Assembly: GCA_007571365.1 (NCBI GenBank)
Contig: RKRN01000289.1
Coordinates: forward strand, 1-36,389
Reading direction: 5' to 3'
DNA: 36,389 bases
Source of the DNA: Candidatus Latescibacterota bacterium
Lineage (GTDB): Bacteria > Latescibacterota > UBA2968 > UBA8231
The notes below the pieces were generated by a model. The model worked only from the letters and a program-made list of their open reading frames with translations, was not told the origin of the DNA and did not search any database. Shown here piece after piece: positions 17,345 through 26,072 of the stretch. Position 1 is the stretch's first letter. Each line of letters opens with the position of its first letter. The translations under genes were made by a program, and so were the position numbers.

Positions 17345-19432
17345 ATGAAAAAGTGCCTAGTGCTAATCCTGCTCGCCGCAACTGCTCGCGCCGACGATCC
17401 TGCGCCCCGCTACCAGATGCCCCCCACCGAAGTCACGGCGACGCGTGCGCCCCGCGAGGGGTTTGATCTGCCGCTGGCCACGGCCGTAATCGCGGATGTC
17501 GGGCGCGCCCGGCCCGGGCTCTCACTAGCCGAGTCGCTGCGTCCGGTGCCTGGGCTGTTTGTCGCCAACCGCCACAACCTCTCCCAAGGCGACCGGCTCA
17601 GCATGCGCGGTCTAGGGGCGCGGGCGGCCTTTGGCGTCCGCGGGCTCAAGGTCTTGCTCGACGGCATCCCCCTGACTATGCCCGATGGCCAGAGCCAGCT
17701 CAACAACCTCAACTTGGGGGCGACCGGCCGCCTCGAGGTTCTGCGCGGCCCCAGTTCTTCACTGTACGGCAATGCGGGCGGCGGCGTCCTCGCAGCGCAC
17801 ACCCAAGCACCAGCCGCGGCTGCTTGGCGCGTGGAACCGCGCTTGATTGCCGGCAGCAACGGCCTGTTCCGCGCACAGACGAGCCTTGCGGGACGAACGG
17901 ATAATACGCATCTGTTCGCCAGCTTGTACGACCTGCGCAGCGAGGGCTACCGCGACCACGCCGACGCCCGGGCCCGCAGCCTCAACGCCCGCGTTGGCCG
18001 CGCGCTTACCGCCCATACGGAGTTGACGCTCCTGCTGCATTTATACGATGCGCCCTACTTATTCAATCCGAGTTCGCTCGACGCGGAAACGGCGCGCGAC
18101 CGCCCGCGCAGTGTGCGCGGATTTGTGGTCGGGCAAGGGGCCGCCAAGCAGGTGCGCCAAGGCCAAGCCGGCATCCGGCTCGAATATCGCCCGCTGCCCG
18201 CGCTGCACCACCGGGCCTCGAGCCTCGTCTTGTACGGCGTGGGTCGTGCGCTCAAAAACCCCATCCCAGGCCGCATTGTCGAGTTGGACCGCCGCGCCGG
18301 CGGGGTGCGCACCGAGCACGAATTTGCTTGGGCCGGTACGCGCCTTATAACCGGCCTCGACTTCGACTTCCAGCGCGACGACCGCCGCGAGTTCGCCAAC
18401 GAGGGTTTGCCCGAGGGCGTCCGCGTGGCTGACGAGCGCGTCTTTGAGTTGGTGCAATACGGTGCGGCGCAGGTACAGCAAGAGGAACAGGTGTGGAGTT
18501 TGGGGCCGTTTGTCTCGCTGGAGCGCGATCTAGGCACTGCGCTAACGGCGACCATCGGCGGCCGCTACGACCGCTATCGCTTTGCCGTCGACGATTTCTT
18601 TACGGCCGATAGCCAGGGTTCGGGAGTGCGTGCCATGAGCCAGTTCAGTCCGATGGTGGGGGTGGTGTATCGCTGGGGACCGCGGGTGCGCTGGTACGCG
18701 CATGTTGCTACGGCGTTTCAGACTCCTACGACTTCGGAGTTGGGCAACCGACCCAGCGGCGAGGGCGGCTTCAACCCGGCGTTGGGGCCGGAGCGCATTC
18801 TCGGGTTGGAGACGGGGTGGCGGCAGCGGGTGCGCTGGGTCGACCTGGAGTGGGTCCTGTACCAACTCCAAGTCGCCGACGCGCTGATTCCCTTTCAGGT
18901 TGAGCGCGAAGACAGCGAGGAAATTTACTTCCGCAACGCTGGCCGAGCGCGCAATCGCGGGTTGGAGCTTTCGCTGGCAACGACGCCTTGGGCCGGGCTG
19001 CGGACCACCCTCGCGTACACTTTTGGCGACTATGTGTTTGCGGACTATGAGGTCGAGGCCAGCGGCGAACGGATTCAGCTGGCAGGTAACCAAGTGCCGG
19101 GCGTCCCTCGTCATCGGCTCTTTGCCGCGCTGAGCTACGAGATGCCGCCGGGTCTGTTTACCGAGGTCGAATTAGAGCGAGTCGGCCGCTACTGGGCCAA
19201 TGACTTCAACGGTCCGCCGCCCGGCAGTGCGTTTTTCAATCGCGCGTACTCGCGGGTGGATGTGCGCTTGGGGATCGACTATCGCGCCGCGCGGGTTTTT
19301 GTCGCGGTCGATAACCTGTTTGATGCCCAGTACAACGGCTCGGTGGTTCCCAACGCCTTTGGCGGGCGTTTCTTTGAACCGGCTCCGGGTCGCACTTGGC
19401 GTTTGGGGATTGGGGGGCGGATAGGGGATTGA
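17345..19432 (+). CDS. TonB-dependent outer-membrane receptor
   Basis: 695 aa from the ATG at 17345, which starts a normal signal peptide (MKKCLVLILLAATARA). A TonB-box-like PTEVTATR segment follows. The plug domain has the usual motifs: SMRGLGARAAFGVRGLKVLLDGIPLTMPDG split over about 100-130, then LEVLRGPSSSLYGNAGGGV. The remaining 500 residues form a barrel with alternating strands and an FFEPAPGRTWRLGIG end. The chain ends in GRIGD rather than the usual terminal aromatic residue. Substrate is unknown (ferric chelate, cobalamin or glycan); no periplasmic binding or ABC genes flank it. Confidence 0.88.
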   Translation: MKKCLVLILLAATARADDPAPRYQMPPTEVTATRAPREGFDLPLATAVIADVGRARPGLSLAESLRPVPGLFVANRHNLSQGDRLSMRGLGARAAFGVRGLKVLLDGIPLTMPDGQSQLNNLNLGATGRLEVLRGPSSSLYGNAGGGVLAAHTQAPAAAAWRVEPRLIAGSNGLFRAQTSLAGRTDNTHLFASLYDLRSEGYRDHADARARSLNARVGRALTAHTELTLLLHLYDAPYLFNPSSLDAETARDRPRSVRGFVVGQGAAKQVRQGQAGIRLEYRPLPALHHRASSLVLYGVGRALKNPIPGRIVELDRRAGGVRTEHEFAWAGTRLITGLDFDFQRDDRREFANEGLPEGVRVADERVFELVQYGAAQVQQEEQVWSLGPFVSLERDLGTALTATIGGRYDRYRFAVDDFFTADSQGSGVRAMSQFSPMVGVVYRWGPRVRWYAHVATAFQTPTTSELGNRPSGEGGFNPALGPERILGLETGWRQRVRWVDLEWVLYQLQVADALIPFQVEREDSEEIYFRNAGRARNRGLELSLATTPWAGLRTTLAYTFGDYVFADYEVEASGERIQLAGNQVPGVPRHRLFAALSYEMPPGLFTEVELERVGRYWANDFNGPPPGSAFFNRAYSRVDVRLGIDYRAARVFVAVDNLFDAQYNGSVVPNAFGGRFFEPAPGRTWRLGIGGRIGD

Positions 19433-19451
19433 GTGCCCTTATTGCTCTTCA

Positions 19452-19461
19452 AGGGATGATT
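19452..19461. repeat. 10-bp direct repeat, left copy (AGGGATGATT)
   Basis: AGGGATGATT lies 50 bp before sspA and recurs at 25989-25998, exactly over the stop of sspD. It therefore brackets the sspABCD block. It is short and could be chance. Confidence 0.3.
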
Positions 19462-19510
19462 GCCGACATTTCCTTTTGCTGGATGGACGCGAGAGAAGCA
19501 GGCAATGTAG

Positions 19511-20710
19511 ATGCCGCAAACTGCTCGATCTCGCGGCGAAGCAAGAGGGGTGGCAATCGAAGTTTACCTAGATTATAACGGTTCTTCGCCACTTGACCCT
19601 CGCGTAGGTGAAGCCATGTGGCCCGCTCTCGCCGAGTGGTGCGGCAACGCCTCATCTACGCATCGGTTTGGTCGGCGGCAAGCTGCTGCGGTCGAAGACG
19701 CACGGGTACATGTCGCGTCACTCGTCGGGGGCCGGCCGACACACGTCGTTTTCACGGCTGGGGCCACTGAAGCCAATAATCTCGCTCTTAGCGGAATCGT
19801 TGCTGCCCGGCCGGCGGATCGGGGTCGGATTCTCGTATCTTCAGTGGAACACGCCTCGGTCCGGGAGACGGCTCGATGGTTGGGCGATCAGGCACTCGCC
19901 CAAGTCCATGCGATCCCAGTGACCCGTGGCGGGGCCGTTGATCTCGACGTGCTTGAGGCTCTGCTCGGCGACGATGTTCTGCTCGTATCGGTTATGGCCG
20001 CCAATAGCGAGACCGGAGTACTCAATCCGGTAGCGGAGATCGCCGAGCGAGCACATATTGCCGGTGCGCTGTTTCACTGCGATGCAACCCAATACGCGGG
20101 CCGACTCCCTTTCGATATGACTGACCTAGACGCTGATTTGGTGTCACTTAGCAGCCACAAGATCTGTGGTCCCGGTGGCGTCGGTGCTCTCATCGCCGCC
20201 AAGTCTAGCGGGCGGCTACGCCCCATCATTCACGGCGGAGGCCACGAGAGGGGCTTCCGCTCTGGGTCGCTGAACGTGGCCGGTATCGTTGGTTTTGGGG
20301 CCGCCGCCGCGATTGCCGTTGAGGAACGCGTACAGGAGGCGGATCGGATCCACCCTCTCCGCGACTACTTCGTCGCTGAGTTGAAGTGCCGCCTACCCGG
20401 GGTCGCGGAAAACGGAGATATTGACTGCCGCCTCCCCAACACCGCAAACATCCGCTTTGCAGGGGCCGACGCCGAGGCCGTAGTCGCCAATATGGATCCA
20501 GTAGCCGTCTCGACCGGTAGTGCGTGTAGTGCCGGGGCGATTGAGCCCTCTGCGGTCCTACTGGCCATGGGGCTGTCGAGGGAAGCCGCCTTTGAGTCTG
20601 TGCGGTTTAGCTTGGGCCGGTTTACCACGGCGGAGGAAATCGAGGTTGCAGCTCAGAAAACCGTTGCCGCAGTCGAGTACGTGCGGGCTATGAACGAAAG
20701 AGAAGCGTAA
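19511..20710 (+). CDS. sspA: SspA-type cysteine desulfurase
   Basis: 399 aa, NifS/IscS-type fold I PLP enzyme. The PLP lysine is K217 in SSHKICGPGG, the cofactor His is in SSVEHAS (about 114), and the catalytic cysteine is C339 in STGSACSAG. It would take sulfur from cysteine as a persulfide and hand it to the SspD/DndC-type partner for DNA phosphorothioation. The ATG at 19511 has AGCAGG 8 nt upstream; a GTG at 19550 would start nearer the conserved VYLDYN, but the AAGAGGGG before it leaves no spacing. The stop overlaps the sspB start (TAATG). By itself it could be mistaken for a housekeeping IscS; the coupled neighbours decide the call. Confidence 0.88.
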   Translation: MPQTARSRGEARGVAIEVYLDYNGSSPLDPRVGEAMWPALAEWCGNASSTHRFGRRQAAAVEDARVHVASLVGGRPTHVVFTAGATEANNLALSGIVAARPADRGRILVSSVEHASVRETARWLGDQALAQVHAIPVTRGGAVDLDVLEALLGDDVLLVSVMAANSETGVLNPVAEIAERAHIAGALFHCDATQYAGRLPFDMTDLDADLVSLSSHKICGPGGVGALIAAKSSGRLRPIIHGGGHERGFRSGSLNVAGIVGFGAAAAIAVEERVQEADRIHPLRDYFVAELKCRLPGVAENGDIDCRLPNTANIRFAGADAEAVVANMDPVAVSTGSACSAGAIEPSAVLLAMGLSREAAFESVRFSLGRFTTAEEIEVAAQKTVAAVEYVRAMNEREA

Positions 20711-21717
20711 TGCGATTGGTTGAGGCGGCCAAGCCGACTTTTGCTCGGCACGAGACGTTCCATCCCCGTTATGGCTGGTTTCGTAAAGCGTACGCCGTGA
20801 CAAAGCGCGACCCTCAGATATTTACCCGCGTAGATGCCCCGGTCTCGATTGGGGTTGGCAAGAACATGGTCCGGGCCATTCGGTTTTGGGGCCTTGCCGC
20901 CAAGCTGATCGTCGAGGATCGGCAAAGGCCGGGGCTAGTTCCGACGAAGTTTGGGCACGCGCTGTTCGGCGAGGCCGGATGGGATCCATACATGGAGGAT
21001 CCGGGTACGCTTTGGCTGCTTCACTGGCGGCTATTGGCACCGCCGTCGCTTCTGCCGGTGTGGTGGATCGCATTCAATGAGTTCCATCCGGTCGAGTTTA
21101 CCGACGACGCGCTTGACCACGCCGTTGCCGTGGGACTGGACTCGGTGGGAGATTGGGCGAAGCCGCATCCTTCATCGGTGCGGAAGGACATCAATGCCCT
21201 ATTGCGGACCTATGCACCGGCCGAGCGCTCAAAACGATCGGGGAACAGCATCGACGATCGCCTCGATTGTCCCTTGCGCGAGTTGGGCTTGGTCAGACGA
21301 TCCCAAGCCACCGGTAGCTACCGATTCGTCCTCGGAGCCAAGCCAACGCTGCCGCCGGAGATTGTGAGCTATGCCGTGCTCGACTACCTCGCTCGCACTG
21401 AAACCGGGGGGAACACCGCTACCCTCAGCCGCCTAGCGCACGAACCTGGGGCACCGGGCCATGCCTTCAAGCTGGCGGAAGAAGATTTGTTCGTTGCGCT
21501 TCAACAGACATCGGCGACCATTGGTGCGCTGAGACTTGCCTCGCCGACCGGTGCGCCTCAGTTATCTTGGTCCGGCGACCCTGCGGCTGTAGCCAACGAG
21601 GTACTTTCGTCCTATTACGACATTACATCGGCGACCGAGGGCGGCACAGGGCACGAAAGCGATCAACTCGAGTTGTTCGACATAGAGAAAAGGGCCGCTA
21701 TCGTGGGATTAAGCTAA
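20710..21717 (+). CDS. sspB: SspB-type DUF4007 protein
   Basis: 335 aa. The DUF4007 hallmarks are clear: FARHETFHPRYGWFRKAY at 11-28 and IGVGKNMVRAIRFW at 47-60. The N-terminal half looks like a winged-helix DNA-binding region; the rest is an all-helical C-terminal part. In the described SspABCD system the DUF4007 protein SspB is the DNA-nicking component required for single-strand phosphorothioation. It overlaps sspA and sspC by one base at each end (TAATG junctions), so stoichiometric expression is likely. The nuclease residues cannot be named with confidence from the sequence alone. Confidence 0.87.
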   Translation: MRLVEAAKPTFARHETFHPRYGWFRKAYAVTKRDPQIFTRVDAPVSIGVGKNMVRAIRFWGLAAKLIVEDRQRPGLVPTKFGHALFGEAGWDPYMEDPGTLWLLHWRLLAPPSLLPVWWIAFNEFHPVEFTDDALDHAVAVGLDSVGDWAKPHPSSVRKDINALLRTYAPAERSKRSGNSIDDRLDCPLRELGLVRRSQATGSYRFVLGAKPTLPPEIVSYAVLDYLARTETGGNTATLSRLAHEPGAPGHAFKLAEEDLFVALQQTSATIGALRLASPTGAPQLSWSGDPAAVANEVLSSYYDITSATEGGTGHESDQLELFDIEKRAAIVGLS

Positions 21718-24700
21718 TGGCAGTGCTAGCAGACTACATTGCCGTTGTGAGGCGATTCGCTCGCTCGGCTAGCCTAGAGCGCGACATTTCGCGGCGCGAA
21801 CCACTGGATGGCTATGTGGTCACCGCCCGAGCTCTTGATGTAGTGGAGCGAATCGCTGCAACTGCTGCGAATGGCACTGCGGGCGGAGCTTGGTCGCTGA
21901 CCGGCCCCTATGGTTCGGGCAAGTCATCGCTCGCCCTGCTTATTGACGCCGCATTTGGCGAGCGCGGTACCACGCGAGCCGCTGCGACCGAACTCATTGA
22001 AGGGACATCGCCGGCCATAGCTAATCTCCTCTCCCGCGCACATCAAGCCCGCGGAACCGATGATCGAGGATTTCATCGCGCCGTAGTAACCGCGAGCCGC
22101 GAGCCGCTGCATCACACTGTCCTGCGAGCGCTTCAGTCCGCCGTCATCCGGGCCTATGGAACCATCCCCTCGACGCGCAGATTCCGAGCGGCTAAAACGC
22201 TCAAAACTGCAATCGCCGATGCCACATCCAGTGACCTGCGACGAGTCGGTCCCTCACCGGCGGACCTGCTCGAAGTGGCCCGCTGCTTGGCCGAAGATGC
22301 CCCGCTACTGCTCATCATCGACGAATTTGGCAAAAGTCTCGAAGCGATCAACGATGGCTCGAATGCCGATCCCTATCTACTGCAACAACTCGCCGAAGCC
22401 GGTCAAGGAGCCGGCCTGCCGATCTTCGCGCTCACGTTGCAACATCTGTCCTTTGAGGATTATCTCGCTGGTACCGACGGCCCACGGCGGCGAGAGTGGG
22501 CGAAGGTCCAAGGCCGATTTGAAGATGTCGCGTACATCGAGTCCGCCGCTCAGACCCGTGCGCTAATCGGAACGGTGTTTGCGATTGACGACAGCCTGCA
22601 ACCGCGCATCAGACGATGGGCCGAGACCCAAGCTAAAGCGATGCGTACCCTCGGAGTTGCCGACCTAGCCACTACCGCTGTGGTCAAGGCGTGTTATCCG
22701 CTGCACCCACTAGCTGCCCTAGTACTCCCAGAACTTTGTAGCCGCTACGGACAACACGAGCGCACCCTCTTCTCTTTCTTGACCGGAGCTGACTCAGCTA
22801 CCGCCGCTTCTTTTTTATCTTCTACCTCCTTACCGGTTCGAGGCGCGTTGCCGTCGCTTGGCTTAGATGCCGTCTATGACTACTTCGTTGCCGGCAGAGC
22901 AGGCGCGGTTGGCTACTCGCAACGTTGGGCCGAGATCGCCACCCGGCTGCGCGACGCCCAAGGCTTGACGAAGAGCCAGATGAGGCTGGCCAAGTCAATA
23001 GCCATCCTCAACCTCGTGTCCACCGGTGGAGCCGCCCGCGCCTCGGCCAAAGTGCTCGGCATTGCTCACAACGGCGCGGCAACGGCCTTAACGAGCCTCC
23101 AAGACGCCGGCATCGTCACGTATCGCGACTTTGCCGACGAGTTCCGCATCTGGCACGGCACGGACGTCGACATTCGCGGGCTTATCGAGTCAGCGCACGT
23201 TAAGGTGCAGCAGCAACCGCTCGTGGACATCCTCGCTGCTATTCACGATCCCGAACCTGTGGTCGCGGCTCGACACAGTGCCGAACACGACATTCTGCGC
23301 GTGTTTGCCCGTCGCTACGTTGACGGCACCGAGCCGGTTGCTCCGCTAGATCCGTTCTCGCCCTACGATGGGGAGGTTCTGCTGACGGTCGCCCCAGACG
23401 CCATGCCAACCCTTGCACAGGCTGGCGAGAATGCAAAGCCCGTGGTCGCGGCCATTCCCGACGATCTCGCGTCCCTCGACGCGGCAGCCCGCGAGGTTGC
23501 AGCCGTTGCCGATGTCTTCAAGCACGATAGCGTAAAGGAAGATTGGGTTGCACGGCGAGAACTCGGCGAACGACTTGCCCAAGCTGAGGCCGCGCTAGGT
23601 CATGCCATAGAAGCCACGTTCAACGCCGAGGTTTGCCGATGGGTTCTGCTCGGTCCCGACGGACTGACCGATCTGCCGGCTGGACGAGGCAGTGCTGCGC
23701 TCTCAGCGGCCGCTGATCGCTCTTACTCAAAGACTGCTATCGTACGCAACGAGATGCTCAACCGCACGGTCGTCACCTCCCAAGGGGCCAAGGCTCGGCG
23801 TATGTTGCTCGAAGCGATGATCGAATTCGGCAACCATGTTGATCTCAAGCTCGAAGGATATGGCCCGGAAGTGGCTATGTACCATGCTTTTCTCAAAGAG
23901 ACGGGTATGCACAGTTGGGATCAGCGCAATGAGCTCATGATCTTCCGCTCACCGAAAGATCGGAAGCTGCGGCCAGCATGGGACCTGCTCGAATACGAGT
24001 TTGCCCGCGCCCGTACTCGTCGAATTAACCTTGCGAACCTCTACGCAGTCTTGCTGTCGCCGCCGATTGGGATGAGGACCGGGGTGATTCCCGTGTTCGT
24101 CACGGTTGGGTTGCTGGCCTACAGCGACGAAGTTGCGATCTACGAACACGGCACGTTTAGACCGCTCCTCACCACCGACCTCTCTGAGCGGATGGTCCGC
24201 AACCCCAAGCATTTCGACATCAAGCATTTCGCCAATACGTCTGGTGCGCGACGCCAAGTCATTGAAGCACTCGCCGGCCGGCTAGAGGTCCGCCCACGCT
24301 TCCGCAAGCACCGCGTCTCCAATGTCCTCGCGGTCGTCGGCGAACTCGTGTCGCAGGTAAGACAGCTCGACAACTACACGCGGCGTACGCGCAACCTTTC
24401 GGACGCCGCTATCGCCCTCCGCGAGACCCTCGCCGCTGCTGTGGAACCCGACGAATTGCTCTTTGCCGCACTGCCCAAAGCCCTCGGCTATCGCCCTGTC
24501 CCGGCCGCAACCAAGACCTACGGCAAAGCAAGCGAATATGCGGACGCCGTGGGCGATGCGCTCGCAGAATTGACTAGCTCCTACCAATGTCTTGCGGATG
24601 AGTTGCTTGATGAATTGTTTTCTGTTAGCGGAGAGACCACTCGTCTCGCTGTTGCGGAACAAGCCGCTGTGCTCCCTAGCGAGGCCCTCGATCCGGCGGT

Positions 24701-25148
24701 GCGTGCATTCGTCCTCGCGCTCGCCAACGATGGCATTGATTCCGATATTGATTGGATTCAGACCATTGCAACCGTCGTCGCCAAAAAAGCCCCCGCTGAG
24801 TGGACAGACGCCGACCGCGCCCGTTTTTGCACCGAGCTATCCTATCAAATGGCGTCTTTCCAGCGGCTCGTCGCCCTCCACGCCGACCGCCGCGCCGCCG
24901 GGGTTGCCGACGCCCTGCGGGTGACCGTTACTCGCGCCGACGGTACTGAGTACGTGCGCCTCGTGAACATTGACCGCGACGCGAGAGTTGCCTATGCGAG
25001 TGCTCTCGACGAAGTGCTTGTGACCTTCATCGACCTTACTGGTACCCCGGTCCGTGCTCAGCAAGCACTTCTTGCGTTGCTCGGCGAACGGCTTTTACCC
25101 GCGTCTGCACAAGACGCGCCCATCGAAGAGAGGAGACGGCATGGCTGA
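21717..25148 (+). CDS. sspC: SspC-type large P-loop ATPase
   Basis: 1143 aa from the ATG at 21717, which overlaps the sspB stop; the frame is open 50 codons upstream but those overlap sspB and are not protein-like. Walker A is GPYGSGKSS (63-71) and Walker B is LLLIIDEFGK (197-206). A winged-helix-like region follows at about 420-520 (TKSQMRLAKSIAILNLVS..., then LTSLQDAGIVTYRD). The long remainder is helical with no recognised enzyme motif. In Ssp systems this ATPase is thought to power or gate the modification complex on DNA. It overlaps sspD by eight bases. Confidence 0.85.
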   Translation: MAVLADYIAVVRRFARSASLERDISRREPLDGYVVTARALDVVERIAATAANGTAGGAWSLTGPYGSGKSSLALLIDAAFGERGTTRAAATELIEGTSPAIANLLSRAHQARGTDDRGFHRAVVTASREPLHHTVLRALQSAVIRAYGTIPSTRRFRAAKTLKTAIADATSSDLRRVGPSPADLLEVARCLAEDAPLLLIIDEFGKSLEAINDGSNADPYLLQQLAEAGQGAGLPIFALTLQHLSFEDYLAGTDGPRRREWAKVQGRFEDVAYIESAAQTRALIGTVFAIDDSLQPRIRRWAETQAKAMRTLGVADLATTAVVKACYPLHPLAALVLPELCSRYGQHERTLFSFLTGADSATAASFLSSTSLPVRGALPSLGLDAVYDYFVAGRAGAVGYSQRWAEIATRLRDAQGLTKSQMRLAKSIAILNLVSTGGAARASAKVLGIAHNGAATALTSLQDAGIVTYRDFADEFRIWHGTDVDIRGLIESAHVKVQQQPLVDILAAIHDPEPVVAARHSAEHDILRVFARRYVDGTEPVAPLDPFSPYDGEVLLTVAPDAMPTLAQAGENAKPVVAAIPDDLASLDAAAREVAAVADVFKHDSVKEDWVARRELGERLAQAEAALGHAIEATFNAEVCRWVLLGPDGLTDLPAGRGSAALSAAADRSYSKTAIVRNEMLNRTVVTSQGAKARRMLLEAMIEFGNHVDLKLEGYGPEVAMYHAFLKETGMHSWDQRNELMIFRSPKDRKLRPAWDLLEYEFARARTRRINLANLYAVLLSPPIGMRTGVIPVFVTVGLLAYSDEVAIYEHGTFRPLLTTDLSERMVRNPKHFDIKHFANTSGARRQVIEALAGRLEVRPRFRKHRVSNVLAVVGELVSQVRQLDNYTRRTRNLSDAAIALRETLAAAVEPDELLFAALPKALGYRPVPAATKTYGKASEYADAVGDALAELTSSYQCLADELLDELFSVSGETTRLAVAEQAAVLPSEALDPAVRAFVLALANDGIDSDIDWIQTIATVVAKKAPAEWTDADRARFCTELSYQMASFQRLVALHADRRAAGVADALRVTVTRADGTEYVRLVNIDRDARVAYASALDEVLVTFIDLTGTPVRAQQALLALLGERLLPASAQDAPIEERRRHG

Positions 25149-25989
25149 CAACACGCGCCACATTTGCGGCATTTCAGGAGGCAAGGACTCTAGTGCCCTC
25201 GCTGTGTACATGCGCCGTGAAGTTCCGAACATGGAGTACTTTTTCTGCGACACCGGGGCCGAACTGCCCGAGACCTACGAATACTTGACCCGGCTCGAGG
25301 TCATACTCGGCAAGCCGATAGCTAGGCTCAATGCCTCGCGCGGCTTTGACCACTGGTTTGAGGTGTTCCGCGGTGCGCTGCCGTCTCCGCAGATGCGGTG
25401 GTGTACCAGAAATATGAAGATCAAGCCTATTGAGGAATGGGTCGGCGACGAACTGGTTATCTCCTATGTCGCTATTCGCGCCGACGAGTCCAACCGCAAG
25501 GGGTACATTTCCACCAAGCCCAACATCAAGACTCGCTTTCCCTTTGTCGAAGATGGCGTGACGCACGACGACGTCCTCCGCATTCTCGACGATGCTGGCA
25601 TTGGCCTCCCCGAATACTACGAGTGGCGGACTCGCTCTGGGTGCTACTTCTGCTTCTACCAGCGTAAAGCCGAATGGGTTGGCCTCGCCGAGCGCCATCC
25701 CGAACTTTACGAGCGTGCCGTCGCTATCGAACAAAAAGTGCTGCGCGACGCCGGTGTTGACGGCGACGCCGACTTTTCCAACCGGGCTATGCGGGGCCGC
25801 CAATATACATGGTCGGGTGGTGAGACGCTCGTCCAACTGCTCAAGCGCCGCGAGGAGATTCTTGCACGGCACAAAGCTGCTATAGACCGCGCCGGCAAGA
25901 AGAAGACTAACGTCCCATTGGTTGAAGCACTCGCTGAGGCACTGGACGATGAGGACGATACAGAGGCGTGTACGGTGTGTGCGCTGTGA
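25141..25989 (+). CDS. sspD: SspD/DndC-type PAPS-reductase-family sulfurtransferase
   Basis: 282 aa from the ATG at 25141 with GAGAGGAG upstream. The PP-loop SGGKDSS (12-18) binds ATP to activate the DNA phosphate. CDTGAELPETYEYL and RWCTRNMKIKP are conserved blocks of the DndC/PAPS-reductase family. Cysteines C88, C168 and C171 (GCYFC), plus a C-terminal CTVC pair at 277-280, could hold the iron-sulfur cluster known from DndC. Together with SspA-C it should replace a non-bridging oxygen by sulfur in the DNA backbone. The three cassette genes upstream all abut it, making a single transcription unit. Confidence 0.87.
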   Translation: MADNTRHICGISGGKDSSALAVYMRREVPNMEYFFCDTGAELPETYEYLTRLEVILGKPIARLNASRGFDHWFEVFRGALPSPQMRWCTRNMKIKPIEEWVGDELVISYVAIRADESNRKGYISTKPNIKTRFPFVEDGVTHDDVLRILDDAGIGLPEYYEWRTRSGCYFCFYQRKAEWVGLAERHPELYERAVAIEQKVLRDAGVDGDADFSNRAMRGRQYTWSGGETLVQLLKRREEILARHKAAIDRAGKKKTNVPLVEALAEALDDEDDTEACTVCAL

Positions 25990-25998
25990 GGGATGATT
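25989..25998. repeat. 10-bp direct repeat, right copy (AGGGATGATT)
   Basis: Second copy of the 19452-19461 decamer, starting on the last base of sspD. It opens the 83-bp AT-rich spacer (25990-26072) that separates the ssp genes from the helicase module; that spacer also contains a TAGAAT (26051-26056), a possible -10 without a good -35. Confidence 0.3.
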
Positions 25999-26072
25999 AA
26001 CGATAAGTAGGGGGAGTATTGGTTGGGGTGTGTTTTAATGCTAGTTAGGTTAGAATATTCAATTAAAAAAAT

